A DNA stretch of 64,000 bases from Anagrus nilaparvatae. Its lineage: Eukaryota > Arthropoda > Insecta > Hymenoptera > Mymaridae. Below are positions 24,734 to 36,923 of the stretch, in pieces. Location of the stretch: the NCBI GenBank assembly GCA_022575985.1, contig JAKSXM010000231.1:8186501-8250500 (forward strand), read 5' to 3'. Within the stretch, counting starts at the first letter, position 1, and each line of letters begins with the position of its first letter. The translations under genes were made by a program, and so were the position numbers. Under the pieces are notes generated by a model. The model was not told the origin of the DNA, did not search any database, and saw only the letters and a list, made by a program, of their open reading frames with translations.

Positions 24734-25033
24734 TGTCAGTTATTATAACGTAATAAAGTCTGAGTGAGAAAGTAAAAAAGATAACTAAAAAAAGATAACT
24801 ACACCGTTTAAAATAACTTCTGAAAACTTACAAGAATAATGAATTTGCAAAAAAATTAGTAAATTTTTAAAATTATTTGTAAATTTTCGATAAAAATCGT
24901 AAATTTACCAATAGTACAAGAAAGGAAGTATTATATTAAAGTTTTAAATTTTAAAGTTGAAAATTTTAAAGTAATTTTTTTAGAAAAATGAGCAATAATT
25001 TGTGGTATATCAGATCAACTTGAAATTTTTTGA

Positions 25034-25385
25034 AAAGGCTATTCCCGGATGCATATAGTGATTTGGCCACCATGCCTGTAGTTATTATTAGTAAAAGCAT
25101 TCTAAAATATATATAAAAACCCGATTTAGGCGCCCGAAAACCCGAAAATAACTTTTTACAACCGGAGTGAAAAATTTTAAAAATCTTGTTTTAAACTTTA
25201 TTTTATTTTTCCGGCACATGAACAGGTTAAATCGTGAAAATTGGAAGGATTATTACATATACTTTGGACATTATCTCAAAAAATTTTTTTGACCTCTGCG
25301 ACTACTTTGGGGCCCTCAAAAACCTTCTAAACCGCCTAAAAATAGTCTAAAAAGCGCTTTTTCTCAATTTAAAAAAATAATAATT
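25034..25385 (+). repeat. Fragment related to the 3.3-kb foldback
   Basis: It begins AAAGGCTATTCCCGGATGCATATAGTGATTTGG (split here as AAAGGCTATTCCCGGATG and ATATAGTGATTTGG) and matches the outer end of the foldback at 54663. Later phrases GGCGCCCGAAAACCC and a CTTCTAAACC block also correspond. It is a single diverged arm upstream of receptor copy A. Confidence 0.6.
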
Positions 25386-26289
25386 TCGTAAATTCTTTTA
25401 AATAGGTATTTTATTTGTATACTTAATTTATATGTAAAGTTACGCAAGTGTGCCTGAAATTGTATAGTCACTGCTTATTTATTTTATTAGTAATTTTGTG
25501 ACAATTTTATTCCTTAGTGCTCTTAAGGTTGTTATTCGGTTACTGCTAACGTACCTAGCGGATTATTTCGTGAAGTTCAGAAAAATCAAAAATAAGTAAA
25601 AAAAAAATAAAAATATTTGTTCATTAAGAATTTCAGAAGAATTATTTTTATTGATGAATACTTTATTTTTTTTATAAAAATTAATATAATAAAAATTAAC
25701 AAAAACTTAAAATATCATAAATTTATGAAATTTTTTTTTTTAACTTTGGAGTTTAATATTTCTGATATAAAATGGTCAATTCGCTTGAAATTTTAAAACG
25801 ATATTCTAATACTATTCATTAACTTTAAAATTAATTTTCGTTCACATCTGACGTTAAGAAGCACTTACAAAAAGACGTTAGATTTCAATGCATTTTCATG
25901 CGTCTTCCTATCTTAACAATGTATAAGAATTGAACTTTGGAGTTTAATAACTCGTAAACTAAAAGGTGGATTATCTTAATTTTTTAACAGTAAATGTATT
26001 TTCATGTTATTAATCCCCTGCTAAAATTATATTCAATTCTGACGCAAGGCATTTATAGAATAAGAACCTTAAATATGAATCTTGTTATAGAATTACCAAA
26101 TTTCAAAAGTAGAAGTAAAAGTAAATTTTGTATAACTCACAGTGATCACATATTTAGAATAACAGATTAAACATTCTATTATCACCATTTTTTAACACTA
26201 TGAAAAAATTTTTTTCTTTCCTTTTTATAAAAATTTAAATTATCTTAAATTTGAAACTATTATAGACAGAAATTTGGGTATTTAAAAAA
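25386..26289. other. Intergenic A+T-rich DNA
   Basis: Nothing recognised. Two similar phrases (AACTTTGGAGTTTAATA at about 25743 and 25934) suggest a decayed local duplication. Confidence 0.5.
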
Positions 26290-26566
26290 GTTTGGCTTGG
26301 CAGGGGGGAGTGAAAAACTAACGTTTTTAGAGGGGGGTGAAAAATTGACGTTTTAAGGGGGGGGGGGGGTGAAATGGAGTAAGAATATTTTCGATTTAAG
26401 GACCTAAAATAATTTGAAGAGGAAGTCAGGGCCTGATGAGAACAAGAACTTAGAATACTTAAGTTTATGGACTTAGGGTAATTTATATTTCAGGATTTAT
26501 TTGTTATTTCTGTTTTTGGATTTATTACTGTTATGAGTGAACATGTTCAATGCTTGTTGGTTGTGT
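26290..26566. repeat. Poly-G repeat relative, left part, split by the hAT-like shell
   Basis: G tracts followed by GTGAAA blocks and the end AACATGTTCAATGC-TTGTTGGTTGTGT match the poly-G family and its 3' flank. The flank resumes after 32417 as GGTTACACAAACTGGTTATA. The element at 26573-32417 therefore inserted into this older repeat. Confidence 0.6.
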
Positions 26567-27641
26567 AGTTGGTAGTGCACACGCGAGACCGAGATTTTTG
26601 TGGTCTCGTATCGGTCTTGTCTCGAAAACCGAGACGAGATCGAGACAAGATCTGGAAATAAAAATTGCGAGACGATACCGAGACTCAAAAAAGTCTCGAC
26701 GAGAAGTCTCGAAGTCTCGAAATTTTTTTTTTCTTTTTCAGAATTATAAATCTAGGACATATCTTCAATAAAATTAAATGAAAACTATAAAATTGTAAGT
26801 ACATGTAAATAAAATTTAAATTAATATTATTATAATGCCATATTTTTACAACCCTGTAGCTGCCTATTATGCCTAATATAATATCCATACTGCCTATAAA
26901 TAAAAAACTAAAGAATATATAAAAATAAAATAAAGTATTTTTTTTTTGATTGATTTTATGTTTAATTGACAAGAAGAAATAAATGTTTTGTGACTTATTT
27001 AGTATATTAAATAACTACACAAATAAATATATTTTAAATATTAAATATTATAATTTTTAAAAGATACTTATGATTCCATATATTTTAGGATATATTAATA
27101 AACGAAAAATTATTTAAAATTAAGTTGGTGGTAATGATGGAAAAATTTAAATAGTGTTCATAAATGGTCACGTGGTTTGAAAACATGTGTGCATCTTTGC
27201 CATCTATATTTTTAGGCTTTTAATTATATCTTTATTAATAATTAAAAGTTCTAAATTTAATCGTTCAAATTATATTTTTATTTATGATTTTAACTATATG
27301 CAATTTTTAAAATCAATAAGTGAAAATTATAAAATCAAAAAAAATTTTTATTTTTAACAATTTTATTTACCTAATAATTTGGATATAATAAAATTTGAAT
27401 TTTATTATTAAAAATAATTTCCAGTTAACATAGTTTTCAATCAAAGATTGTAAATTTGGATTACAAAATTTAAAAAAAAATTTTAGCCATATTTTTATTG
27501 AATTAATTTGAAATTGAGAAAAACATGAAAAGTTGAAAAAAAAGTTAATTAGAGTTTTATATCTCACTATTAAACAAAAGGATAAATAAGATTTGACTGC
27601 AAATGCAGTTGTATTGACAGTAAAATTCCGATATATTTTTT

Positions 27642-27754
27642 GGTTCCTCATAGAGGAACCTTTGTGATAGGTGAAATTTTGATTTTCGATATTTTGGCAT
27701 ATAAGCACGTTTTGAGACCTCAGGAAGCTAAAAAACCGGGTTTTAAAAAAAGTC

Positions 27755-27789
<35 letters not shown>

Positions 27790-28761
27790 ATGTATGTATG
27801 TATGTATGTCGCACTGTAACCGGTGATATTTCACAGCCAACACGACATTAAGACCTAATTTTTTTTTCAAAATTTTTTTCACCAAAAAAGCTTGAGGTAC
27901 TTTTTTTTTTTTTTAATTTGGATGTAATACCTCATTTATTTCCACGAAAGTACTTATATTTGAAAGTACGGTTTTTACTCGATATCTCGAATCTGATACT
28001 TAATTTTTTGAAAATTTTTTTCCCAAAATTTTTTTCACAAAAAAATACAAAAAATACAAATTTATTTTTTCTTTTTGGACGTAGTACCTAATTTATTTCC
28101 ACGGAAGTACTAGTTTTAAGAACCTCTATAAAAGTAATTTTTTGGACCTGATACTTAATTTTTTGAAAATTTTTTTCTCAAAATTTTTGCCACCAAAAAA
28201 TTTAAAAAATGCCAATTTTTTTTTTTTTTAGGATGTAGTACTTAATATTTTTCTACGAAAGTACGAATATTTAGAATTATCGTTTTTAAATGATTATTTC
28301 ATGTGATACGTAATTTTTCGATATTTTTTTTTTTTTAAATTTTTTTAATAAAAAAATTAAAAAAATACAATAATTTTTTTTCTTTTTGGACGTAATACCT
28401 AATTTATTTCTAGGAAAGTTCTAATATCCAGAATCATCGTTTTTAAAGGATTTCTCCATCTTATATGTAATTTTTCGAAATTTTTTTTTTCAAAATTTTT
28501 TGTATAAAAAAATTAAAAAAACACAATAATTTTTTTTCTTTTTGGATGTAGTACTTAATTTATTTCTATGAAAGTACTAATATCTAGAATTATTGTTTTT
28601 AAAGGATTTTTTCCATCTGATACGTAATTTTTCAAATTTTTTTTGTGAATATTTTTCATATAAAAAAATTAAAAAAACATCATTTTTATTAGATAAAATA
28701 GACCATTATAAATATTTTGCTATTGTTGATGAGGAACCATAGTGCCAATCACTTGGCAGCG
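27642..28761 (+). mobile_element. GGTTCC-family element, copy 1
   Basis: It starts with the palindrome GGTTCCTCATAGAGGAACC, followed by GGCATATAAGCACGTTTTGA, a (GT)n(GTAT)n tract at 27758-27809, and then five or six diverged ~150-bp units (GTAGTACCTAATTTATTTCC ... GAAAGTACT). It ends with GAGGAACC and the hairpin TGCCAATCACTTGGCA plus GCG. It is flanked by TTTTTT on both sides. It has no coding capacity. Confidence 0.8.
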
Positions 28762-28855
28762 TTTTTTCATAATCAACTCATGGTTTTTTATTATGTATAA
28801 GCAAAAAAAAATAATCACCCGAAGTTAGAAAATAGATCATTATAAAAAAAAAATA

Positions 28856-31800
28856 CCCTGCCAACTAGCTGGCACTTAGGTTCCTCAAACAATGGGCTTT
28901 AAACTTTAATATGCCACAGATATCATTGATTACAACCATGCAATAATTTTTAAAAGTTAAAAAAAAATTTCGTGTAAACCTAATTAAATCTTTTTTTTTC
29001 AAATTAAAATATAATGTATTCATTGGATAATAATTATTCAACATATTATTGATAAAACAATTATTTAAAACAATACTTTCAAATATAAGTACTTTCATGG
29101 AATCAAATTAGGTATTACATCTTAAAAGAAAAAAAAAAATTTAGATATTTTTTAATAATAAAATGTTTGAAAAAAAAAATTAGGTCTTAATTCGATAATG
29201 GTTTTGAAATATCACTGGTTACAATATTTTCAGATATTACCCTATGTAGATAAATATTTATTTATTTATTTTATGCATTTCTAGTCACTAGAAATAATAA
29301 ATATATATAAATTTTGTAAACCATGACTATACTTATATATGTGTGTAGGTATATATGCAAATATATTTTTAAAATATGAGATTAATAAAAATCCTAAAAG
29401 ATAGAGAGAAGCAATATGTAACATGACCAATATTAATTATAAACTTTATATGTCTATGTACTATTTTCAATTCACTAAATTAATTTATATAAATAATTAA
29501 AATTAGTACTAAAAACTAGTACTTCCCTGGAAATAAATTAGGTTCTACGTCCAAAAAGAAAAACAGAATTGGTATTTTTTGTATTTTTTTGTGAAAAAAA
29601 TTTTAGAAAAAAAGTTTTCAGAAAATTAAGTATCCGATTCGAGATATCATGTGAAAACCATACTTTCAAATACAAGTACTTTCATGGAAATAAATGAGGT
29701 ATTACACCAAAAAAAAAAAAAATATTGCAGTTTTTTTTTATTTCTTTTTTTTTAATTTTGAGAAAAAAAATTAAAAAAAAATTAAGTATCAGATCCAAAA
29801 AATTACAATAAACAAGGTTCTTAAAACTAGTACTTCCATGGAAATAAATTAGGTAATACGTCCAAAAACAAAAAAAAATTGGTATGTTTTGTACTTTTTT
29901 GGGAAAAAAAATTTAAGAAAAAAAATTTTCAGAAAATTAAGTATCCGATTCGAGATATCATGTGAAAACCATACTTTCAAATATAAGTACTTTCATGGAA
30001 ATAAATGAGGTATTACATCCAAATTAAAAAAAAAAAAAAAAGAAATTTGAGATTTTTTAATAAAAAAATGTTTGGAAAAAAAAATTAGGTCTTAATTCGA
30101 TAATGGTTTTGAAATATCACTAGTTACAATATTTTCAGATATTAGTACCTTCATAGAATTAAATGAGGTATTACACAAAAAAAAAAAAAAAATATTACAG
30201 TTTTTTTTATTTTTCTTTTTTTTTAATTTTAAGAAAAAAATTTTTGAAATAATTAAGTATCAGATCCAAAAAATTACAATAAACAAGGTTCTTAAAACTA
30301 GTACTTCCATGGAAATAAATTAGGTAATACGTCCAAAAAGAAAAAAAAATTGGTATTTTGGTTCCTTATAGAGGAACCATTGAGATCGGTCAAAATTTTT
30401 TTTTTGATTTTTTGGTATATAAACACGTTATGAGACCTCAGGAAGCTAAAAAACGGGTTTTTAAAAAAAGTCTGTATGTGTGTATGTGTGTGTGTACGTA
30501 CGTACGTACGTTCGTACGTTCGTACGTACGTACGTATGTAATCGCTGATATTTCACAAACATTATGGAATTAAGACCGAATTTTTTTTTCAAAAATTTTT
30601 TCACCAAAAAAGCTCGAGGAACTTTTTTTTTTTTTTAATTTGGATGTAATACCTCATTTATTTCCATGAAAGTACTTATATTTGAAAGTATGGTTTTCAC
30701 ATGATATCTCGAATCGGATACTTAATTTTCTGAAAATTTTTTTCCTAAAATTTTTTTCACAAAAAAATATAAAAAATACCAATCTTTTTTTTCTTTTTGG
30801 ACGTAGTACCTAATTTATTTCCATGGAAGTACTAGTTTTAGAAATATCGTTTATTGTAATTTTTTGGACCTAATACTTAATTTTTTTTTAATTTTTTTGT
30901 CAAAATTTTTGTCGCCAAAAAATACAAAAACGCCAAAATTTTTTTTATTTTAGGACGTAATACTTAATTTTTTCCTATGAAAGTACGAATATCTAGAATA
31001 ATCGTTTGTAAAGGATTTCTCCATCTGATACATAATTTTTCGAAATTTTTTTAAAAAAATTTTTTACATAAAATAATTAAAAAAATACCATAATTTTTTT
31101 CTTTTTGGACGTAGTACCTCATTTTTTCCCATGAAAGTACTGATATCTAGAAGTATCGTTTTTACTCGATATCTCGAATCTTATAATTTATTTATAGAAA
31201 ATTTTTTTCTCAAAATTTTTTTCACCAAAAAATACAAAAAATACCAATTTTTTTTTTCTTTATGGACGCAGTACTTAATTTATTTCTGTGGAAGTACTAG
31301 TTTTAGAAATATCATTTATAGTAATTTTTTGGACCTGATACTTAATTTTTTCAAAATTTTTTTCTCAAAATTTTTGTCGCCAAAAAATACAAAAACCGCC
31401 AAAATTTTTTTTATTTTAGGACGTAATACTTAATTTTTTCCTATGAAAGTACGAATATCTAGAATTATCGTTTGTAAAGGATTTCTCCATCTGATACATA
31501 ATTTTGCGAAATTTTTTTTTTTTTAAATTTTTTACATAAAATAATTAAAAAAATAGCATAATTTTTTTTCTTTTTGGACGTAGTACCTCATTTTTTTCCA
31601 TGAAAGTACCAATATGTAGAATTATCTTTTTAACTGGATATAAACAATCTGATACCTAATTTTTTTTCAAAATTTTCTTTTAAAATTTTTCACATAAAAA
31701 AGTTAAAAAAATATCTTTTTATTGATGTTTGAAAATTTTTTGGGTACCAGGAGAAAGTTTATCCACTTTCTTTATTAAATTTAGAATATTTGGCACAATT

Positions 31801-32281
31801 ATTCTAATATTTTAATTTTTTATTAGGTAAAATAGAATATTGACAACATTTTGTTATTGCTAATGAGGAACCATAGTGCCAATTACTTGGCAGGGTATTT
31901 TGTATTTTTTTGTGAAAAAAATTTTAGAAAAAAAATTTTCAGAAAATTAAGTATCCGATTCAAGATATCATGTGAAAACCATACTTTCAAATATAAGTAC
32001 TTTCATGGAAATAAATGAGGTATTACATCCAAATTAAAAAAAAAAAAAGTACCTCGAGCTTTTTTGGAGAAAAAATTTTTGAAAAAAAAATTAGGTCTTA
32101 ATTCCATAATGTTTGTGAAATATCAGCGATTACGTACGTACGTACACACACACACATACACACATACAGACTTTTTTTAAAAACCGGTTTTTTAGCTTCC
32201 TGAGGTCTCAAAACGTGCTTATATACCAAAAAATCAAAAAAAAAATTTTGACCGAACACAATGGTTCCTCTATGAGGAACC
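28856..32281 (-). mobile_element. GGTTCC-family element, copy 2, interrupted by copy 3
   Basis: On the minus strand it starts at 32281 with GGTTCCTCATAGAGGAACC and the microsatellite at 32130-32166. It runs through ~150-bp units and ends at 28856 with the hairpin TGCCAGCTAGTTGGCA and GGG. Copy 3 (30360-31895) splits it, and about 280 bp of unrelated A+T-rich sequence sits at 29232-29510. Flanks are AAAATA (left) and AAAATT (right), close to the TATTTT target seen for copy 3. Confidence 0.75.
30360..31895 (+). mobile_element. GGTTCC-family element, copy 3, nested with 6-bp target duplication
   Basis: It starts GGTTCCTTATAGAGGAACC, has (GTAC)n/(GTAT)n at about 30476-30540, contains diverged ~150-bp units, and ends with GAGGAACC and the hairpin TGCCAATTACTTGGCA plus GGG. 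TATTTT occurs on both sides (30354-30359 and 31896-31901). Removing the element restores a phrase seen uninterrupted near 29573 (TTGGTATTTT-TTGTATTTTT), which confirms the element's two boundaries. Confidence 0.85.
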
Positions 32282-32460
32282 AAAATTTGAAATTTTTATA
32301 TCTTTGTAAGGCAAGATTTCGAGACTTTCGAGACGAGACGAAATAAGACGATACTTTCAAAAAATATGAGACGAGATCTGGGCAAAACTCGTCTCTCTCG
32401 TCTCGAGTGAAGCACTAGTGGTTACACAAACTGGTTATAAATTTTTTTCTTCTAACTAGC

Positions 32461-32715
32461 ACTCGGGGGTTTTCGATGTTGTTAATTTCAAATGAGAATT
32501 AAAAAAAATCATGAAACTTCATCGAGGAGTGGAAAATTGGGGTGAAAAGGGGTGAAAAATCGATTTTTATAAAAAGCTTTATTTTTACTTGAAAAACTAT
32601 ATCGGGGAGTTTTTGAAGTTGCTGATTTCAAATATGAAGTTCACTTCAAAAAATGACTTTATTTAGGGGTGTAAAACTGAGGTGAATAGGGGTGGAAAAT
32701 CAATTTTGATTGACT
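32461..32715 (+). repeat. Two diverged ~125-bp tandem units
   Basis: The phrases TCGGGGGTTTTCGATGTTG and TCGGGGAGTTTTTGAAGTTG, each followed by a TTTCAAAT block and a GGGGTGAAAA-type block, show a local tandem duplication. No function is seen. Confidence 0.5.
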
Positions 32716-33096
32716 TACAATATGCTATCTTAAAACATGGGGCTCTTTGTTTCTAGACCTAGATGACATATTGGATTCACCAAAAGTTAGCCGGCTGTTT
32801 TTTCAATTTAAGAAACTGATTCCTACCGTTTTATTTTAATTTAGTGATCCAAATTTAAAATTTTAGTAGGAACTTATGAACTTTTTAAGTTATGAACCAA
32901 TTTCCCGACCCAGAAATTTCGTAATTCGAGGAACTACTGTACATTATTTATTTTATTTTATCATTCAGGAAAACACTGCTATATTAAATTATTCCATAAA
33001 AAATATTTAATAAAAAATTAACAATGAGCCAAAAAAAGAATCGTTAAAATACTAAAAATTTATTAACAGGTATATATTAAATTACATTTTCTTGAC

Positions 33097-33482
33097 AGTA
33101 GCCACGAAAGTTCGATTTTCTTTCCGCTGCGCGGCCAAGGAAGTCTAGATTTCTCGCTACTGCCGCAGAAAAATTTTATACCCTTGTCTATAAATAAAGA
33201 ATGCCCCAAATCGCAGTTTACCATCCTCGGCTTCGCCTCGGAATTTACGTGTGATTGGGTCCATTTTTTACTTTTCTGGACACGAGCCGTAAATATGCTA
33301 TTTGCTCTGTTTTAATAGTATATTACGACCCATGGCCAGAAAAGCCGAGGCGAAGCCGTGGATGGTAAACTGCGATTTGGGTCATTCTTTTTTTATGGCC
33401 CAGGTTCGTATACGATTTTTCTGCATCAATGGCGAGAAAACAAAATACGTGCTTTCTGGCCGCTGACCAGATAAAATTATTT
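33097..33482. repeat. Palindromic repeat, CAGCGGCCAGAAAGTACG family
   Basis: Left and right halves are imperfect inverted repeats: CGCAGTTTACCATCCTCGGC on the left against its complement near 33355-33390. It shares these blocks with 7185-8345. It is locally G+C-rich in an A+T-rich setting. Confidence 0.65.
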
Positions 33483-33618
33483 TACTATTTGTAATAAATA
33501 CTAACATTTAGATTAAAACACTTCATTATCATAATCAAGGTTAATGTGTAGTAAATTTATGCTTCATACTAAAACTTTAACGAACATCATTTTTTTTTTT
33601 GAAAATTTTCTTTATATA

Positions 33619-34897
33619 TTGGGTTGATTAAAAAGTATTGAGCCTTTTTTGGCTGGTGAATTTTAAATTATATATCAGCGATACATGAGGCGCCATCTGG
33701 TAAACCTATACTACGTTTATCAGCAGACTACTCATAGATTACTGTACGAAAAGAAGACTCTAATATTTATTTGTAAAGTGAGAATAAAACAAGTAGAATG
33801 TGTGAAATTTCTGAAAAGTTTAGATACATTTTACAATATTATTTCGATAAAGGTAAGAATGCGTCGCAGGCTTGTGAAAAAATTTGCGCTGTTTACGGTG
33901 AAGGTACTCTATCAAAAGCCACAGCAAAAAGATGGTTTGCGAAATTTCGATCAGGAGATTTAGACATCAAAGATGAACCTCGCTCTGGTCGACCTGTAGT
34001 AAAAAATGTTGACGAAATCTTTAAAAAAATTGAAAAAGACCGATACATTTCTACTCGTGATATAGCTGAGGACCTAGGAATTTCCCAAGCAACAGTATCA
34101 AATCATTGGCATAAAGCTGGGTACACAAAAAAACTTGATATTTGGGTACCACATGAATTGACGCAAAAAAATTTAATATTTCGAGTTTCAATCTGTGAAT
34201 CATTACTCAAACGAAACAAAATAGAGCCATTTTTGAAAAGATTAGTAACTGGTGATGAAAAATGGATAAAATACGAGAATGTTGTGCGAAAAAGATCATG
34301 GAGCAAAAAAGGCGAGTTAAAAACCGCGTCAAAGCCTGGTTTAACGCAAAAAAAGGTGTTACTGAGCGTTTGGTAGGGTTATCAAGGTATTATCCATTAT
34401 GAACTATTACCACCTGGTCAAACCATCAATTCTAGCTTGTACTGTCAGCAACTAGTGCGATTGCAACAGGCAATCGAGAAAAAGCGGCCATCATTGTACA
34501 ACAGAAAAGGTGTTGTTTTTCTTCACGACAATGCCAGACCGCATACATCTTTGATGACTCGACAAAAAATGAGAGAGCTTGGCTGGGAAGTTTTAATGCA
34601 TCCTCCGTATAGTCCTGACATTGCTCCAACAGATTACCATTTATTTCGAGCTCTACAAAAATCTCTTGATAGCGTAAAACTAAAAACATGTGAGGACTGT
34701 GAAAATCACTTGCAGCAATTTTTCGCTTCTAAATTACAGAACTTCTACAGTGCTGGCATAATGGCTCTACCAGAAAAGTGGGGGAAGGTCATTTATCAAA
34801 ATGTTACATATTTGATTTAAATTAATTTATTGTAACTAATAATAAAACTGCTTTGAATTTAGTAAAAAAAAGGCTCAATACTTTTTAATCAACCCAA
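33619..34897 (+). mobile_element. Mariner-family transposon with intact TIRs
   Basis: The 1279-bp element is flanked by TA on both sides. Its ends are perfect 32-bp inverted repeats starting TTGGGTTGATTAAAAAGTAT. It contains one transposase gene in sense orientation, broken by a single stop. Intact ends and a nearly intact gene suggest fairly recent activity. Confidence 0.95.
33798..34820 (+). pseudogene. Mariner transposase with one nonsense codon
   Basis: The frame codes for 340 residues, close to the usual ~345 of mariner transposases, which cut and paste DNA at TA sites. The N-terminal helix-turn-helix region covers about residues 1-105. The signature WVPHELT is present. The catalytic DD34D triad is complete: Asp153 in TGDEKW, Asp244 in HDNARPH, Asp279 in PTDYHLF, with 34 residues between the last two; YSPDIAP precedes the third. 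A TAG at 34374-34376 (codon 193) interrupts the frame where mariners usually have the second Trp of a WWD motif, so a single G-to-A change explains it. The frame is open on both sides of the stop. Confidence 0.93.
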
Positions 34898-34908
34898 TAC
34901 TTGTTTAA

Positions 34909-35649
34909 GGGTACATTCGCTGAGTTTTGAAATTGAAAATCGATTTTTTTTTTTTAATTGATTTGTGTTCAAAAAGTATTCAAGAATATGGAAAAAAATT
35001 TTTAAATAAATCCCGCAAATAATAAAGAAATGACAGCGTCTGAAAGTCACAGTGCTAGTATGTAAGAATACAAGATCTGAAACTTTAAACGTGTTTTTCT
35101 CAAAACAAACTTTTTGAAAACGGCCCACATGATAACAAAAAAACTATTGGTCCGATTTCAATTTTTTTTTTTTTAAATCTATTTGTTATGCAATTCTACA
35201 AGTTATGAACTACAATGATTTGATCAAGTTATGAACTACAATGACAAAGATTTTTTTGGTCTCTAGGTTCCGTTTTTTGGCAAAAAATACGGTCAAATTT
35301 CGACTTTTTTCTATTTACCTTCATAACTTTTTTAAATTTTAATATTTTTCATTGGTTGTAGTTCATTACCTGCAAAAACTTATGTACTTTATGGTGTTTT
35401 TTTTTTTATTTCAAACAATCCCAAACCGAGTTATGATGTGGGCCGATTTGGACCTTTTTTTTAGGCAACAACTTCAGCGCCATCTCATCACATGTAAAAA
35501 AAGAGAAAATAAAAAAAAATTTTTTTTTTGTGTTCATTATAAGTGCTCAAAACAGCTATAAAAAAATCTTTGTATTATTCAATAAACTTTTTGAGAAAGT
35601 TAATCTGAAAAATAACGTTATTTTTACTCAAAACTCAGCGAATGTACCC
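34909..35649. mobile_element. TTAA-flanked MITE 1
   Basis: Inverted ends beginning GGGTACATTCGCTGAGTTTT lie at 34909 and, complemented, end at 35649. TTAA flanks both sides (34905-34908 and 35650-35653), which suggests piggyBac-type target choice. It lies 11 bp from the mariner. There is no transposase in the 741 bp. Confidence 0.8.
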
Positions 35650-35653
35650 TTAA

Positions 35654-36280
35654 TAAAACAATTAACGTAAATCAATTAAAAAACCAAATCTGTGGTATAA
35701 ATTTGTGCAAGTGTGTGCAATAATCATATTTATATCAATTTACAAAAATAGATTTTTACTGATTACTACAATTTATATCTTTACTATGTTTAAATTCTGG
35801 TTATATTTTATTTTCTTCTACTTCTATACAGAGAAAGGAATAAACAGTTTAAGTTTTTTCAAAATTTTTGAGACATATAAAAATATTTTATCTTAAATTA
35901 CAGTTTTTAGAGCAATTAAAACTGATCCATTTTGATAAAAAATGATTGGAAGCAATCATTTTTGACAAAAAAAAAATTGAACATAACTTTTAATTACCGA
36001 AATTTAAACATGCTTAACTTAACATACTATATTTTCTAAAACTATTTTTAGTACAATATTAAATATCAATAAGAAAATTGTCGACACAGAATATGAAATT
36101 AATTATTCAACTCGTGTAAAAACTAATTAAGCTTTCGTTTTTTTTACAAAATGGGGTAAAAAAATAAGTGTTATGAAATTTAATGGTGCAGAAAAGGTAG
36201 AGTTCAATAAATATTTTGTATTAAATTTGGCGGTTATATATTTCGGTGTTTAAAAGTTATGGGTTCAATTTTTTTATTGC
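35654..36280. other. Spacer before duplication block B
   Basis: A+T-rich sequence with no recognised feature. Homology with block A starts at its right edge. Confidence 0.5.
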
Positions 36281-36655
36281 AAAAAAGATTACTACTGTGG
36301 AGATATTTTTTCAGCTCTATATTATTATTCTGAAAGTTTGGAGCTATTAAAAAAAGTTTCCTTGTCAGATTGCTCAACAAAAACAACTTGTGAATAATTT
36401 TAATTATCAAACTACAAATTTTACTCAAAAGCTTTTGATGTTGCGATCATACTACGAATCCTTTGCTTAGTGAAGTTATTCCAGGTAAGGGAATAAAGGT
36501 TGAGACTTTGATTCAAAAAGTTCAATTTTCACATCAAATATGCTTCTTCTTTTCACGTCGTTAAAGCTAAAATATCTTGATTTGAGCCTTATAAATTTAT
36601 TTTTCGTTTTCCCAATAAAATTGTAAATTTTCTTGCGTGATCTGAAAAATGTATT

Positions 36656-36923
36656 TTAATAATTAAACTTCATAAAAATAAATAATTTTTTGAAATTATA
36701 TTTTATTAATTTTAAAACGAACCTTATTATTATTTCCAAGCAGAAAATTATTGCTGACAAAATCCATAATATTACGATAACATTTATTAAAACATTAAAA
36801 AAATTAAGATGTATTGGTTTTTCGTTAGTATTGTTGATATTCAGTTGACAAATATTACTAATTTTAGCTCTAAATTTTTTTACGTTGTTAAGTGTAATTC
36901 CAGATGATTCATAAATTCGTAAT
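36656..36923 (-). CDS. IR copy B exon 8 (TM3)
   Basis: It encodes LRIYESSGITLNNVKKFRA, TM3 VIVILWILSAIIFCLEII and a tail ending FMKFNY. It is open to its own stop and 268 nt as in A. Confidence 0.88.

Larger units (their letters stand above)
11713..24905. repeat. Segmental duplication block A
   Basis: Homology with block B (36281-58015) starts at the phrase AAAAAGATTACTACTGTGG (11713 in A, 36281 in B). It runs through all eight receptor exons and most introns, and ends upstream of the gene near the phrase ATAAAAATCGTAAA. Both blocks have the same orientation, so this is a tandem (direct) duplication with an 11.4-kb spacer. Length differences are explained by block-specific transposon insertions. 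Confidence 0.85.
26573..32417. mobile_element. hAT-like shell with GAGAC subterminal repeats
   Basis: The left end TAGTGCACACGCGAGACC and the reverse complement of the right end (TAGTGCTTCACTCGAGACG) are imperfect inverted repeats. Both ends carry many GAGAC/GTCTC motifs in the first 100-140 bp. Subterminal short-motif clusters of this kind are typical of hAT elements (family knowledge). The 8-bp duplication is not clean (GTAGTTGG against GTGGTTAC). There is no transposase. The interior is filled by nested GGTTCC-family copies. Confidence 0.55.

Noticed and set aside
27642..32281. Firm Helitron classification of the GGTTCC family
   Set aside because: There is no CTRR end, no Rep/helicase sequence, and an apparent 6-bp target duplication. 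Only a tentative Helentron-like comparison is justified.
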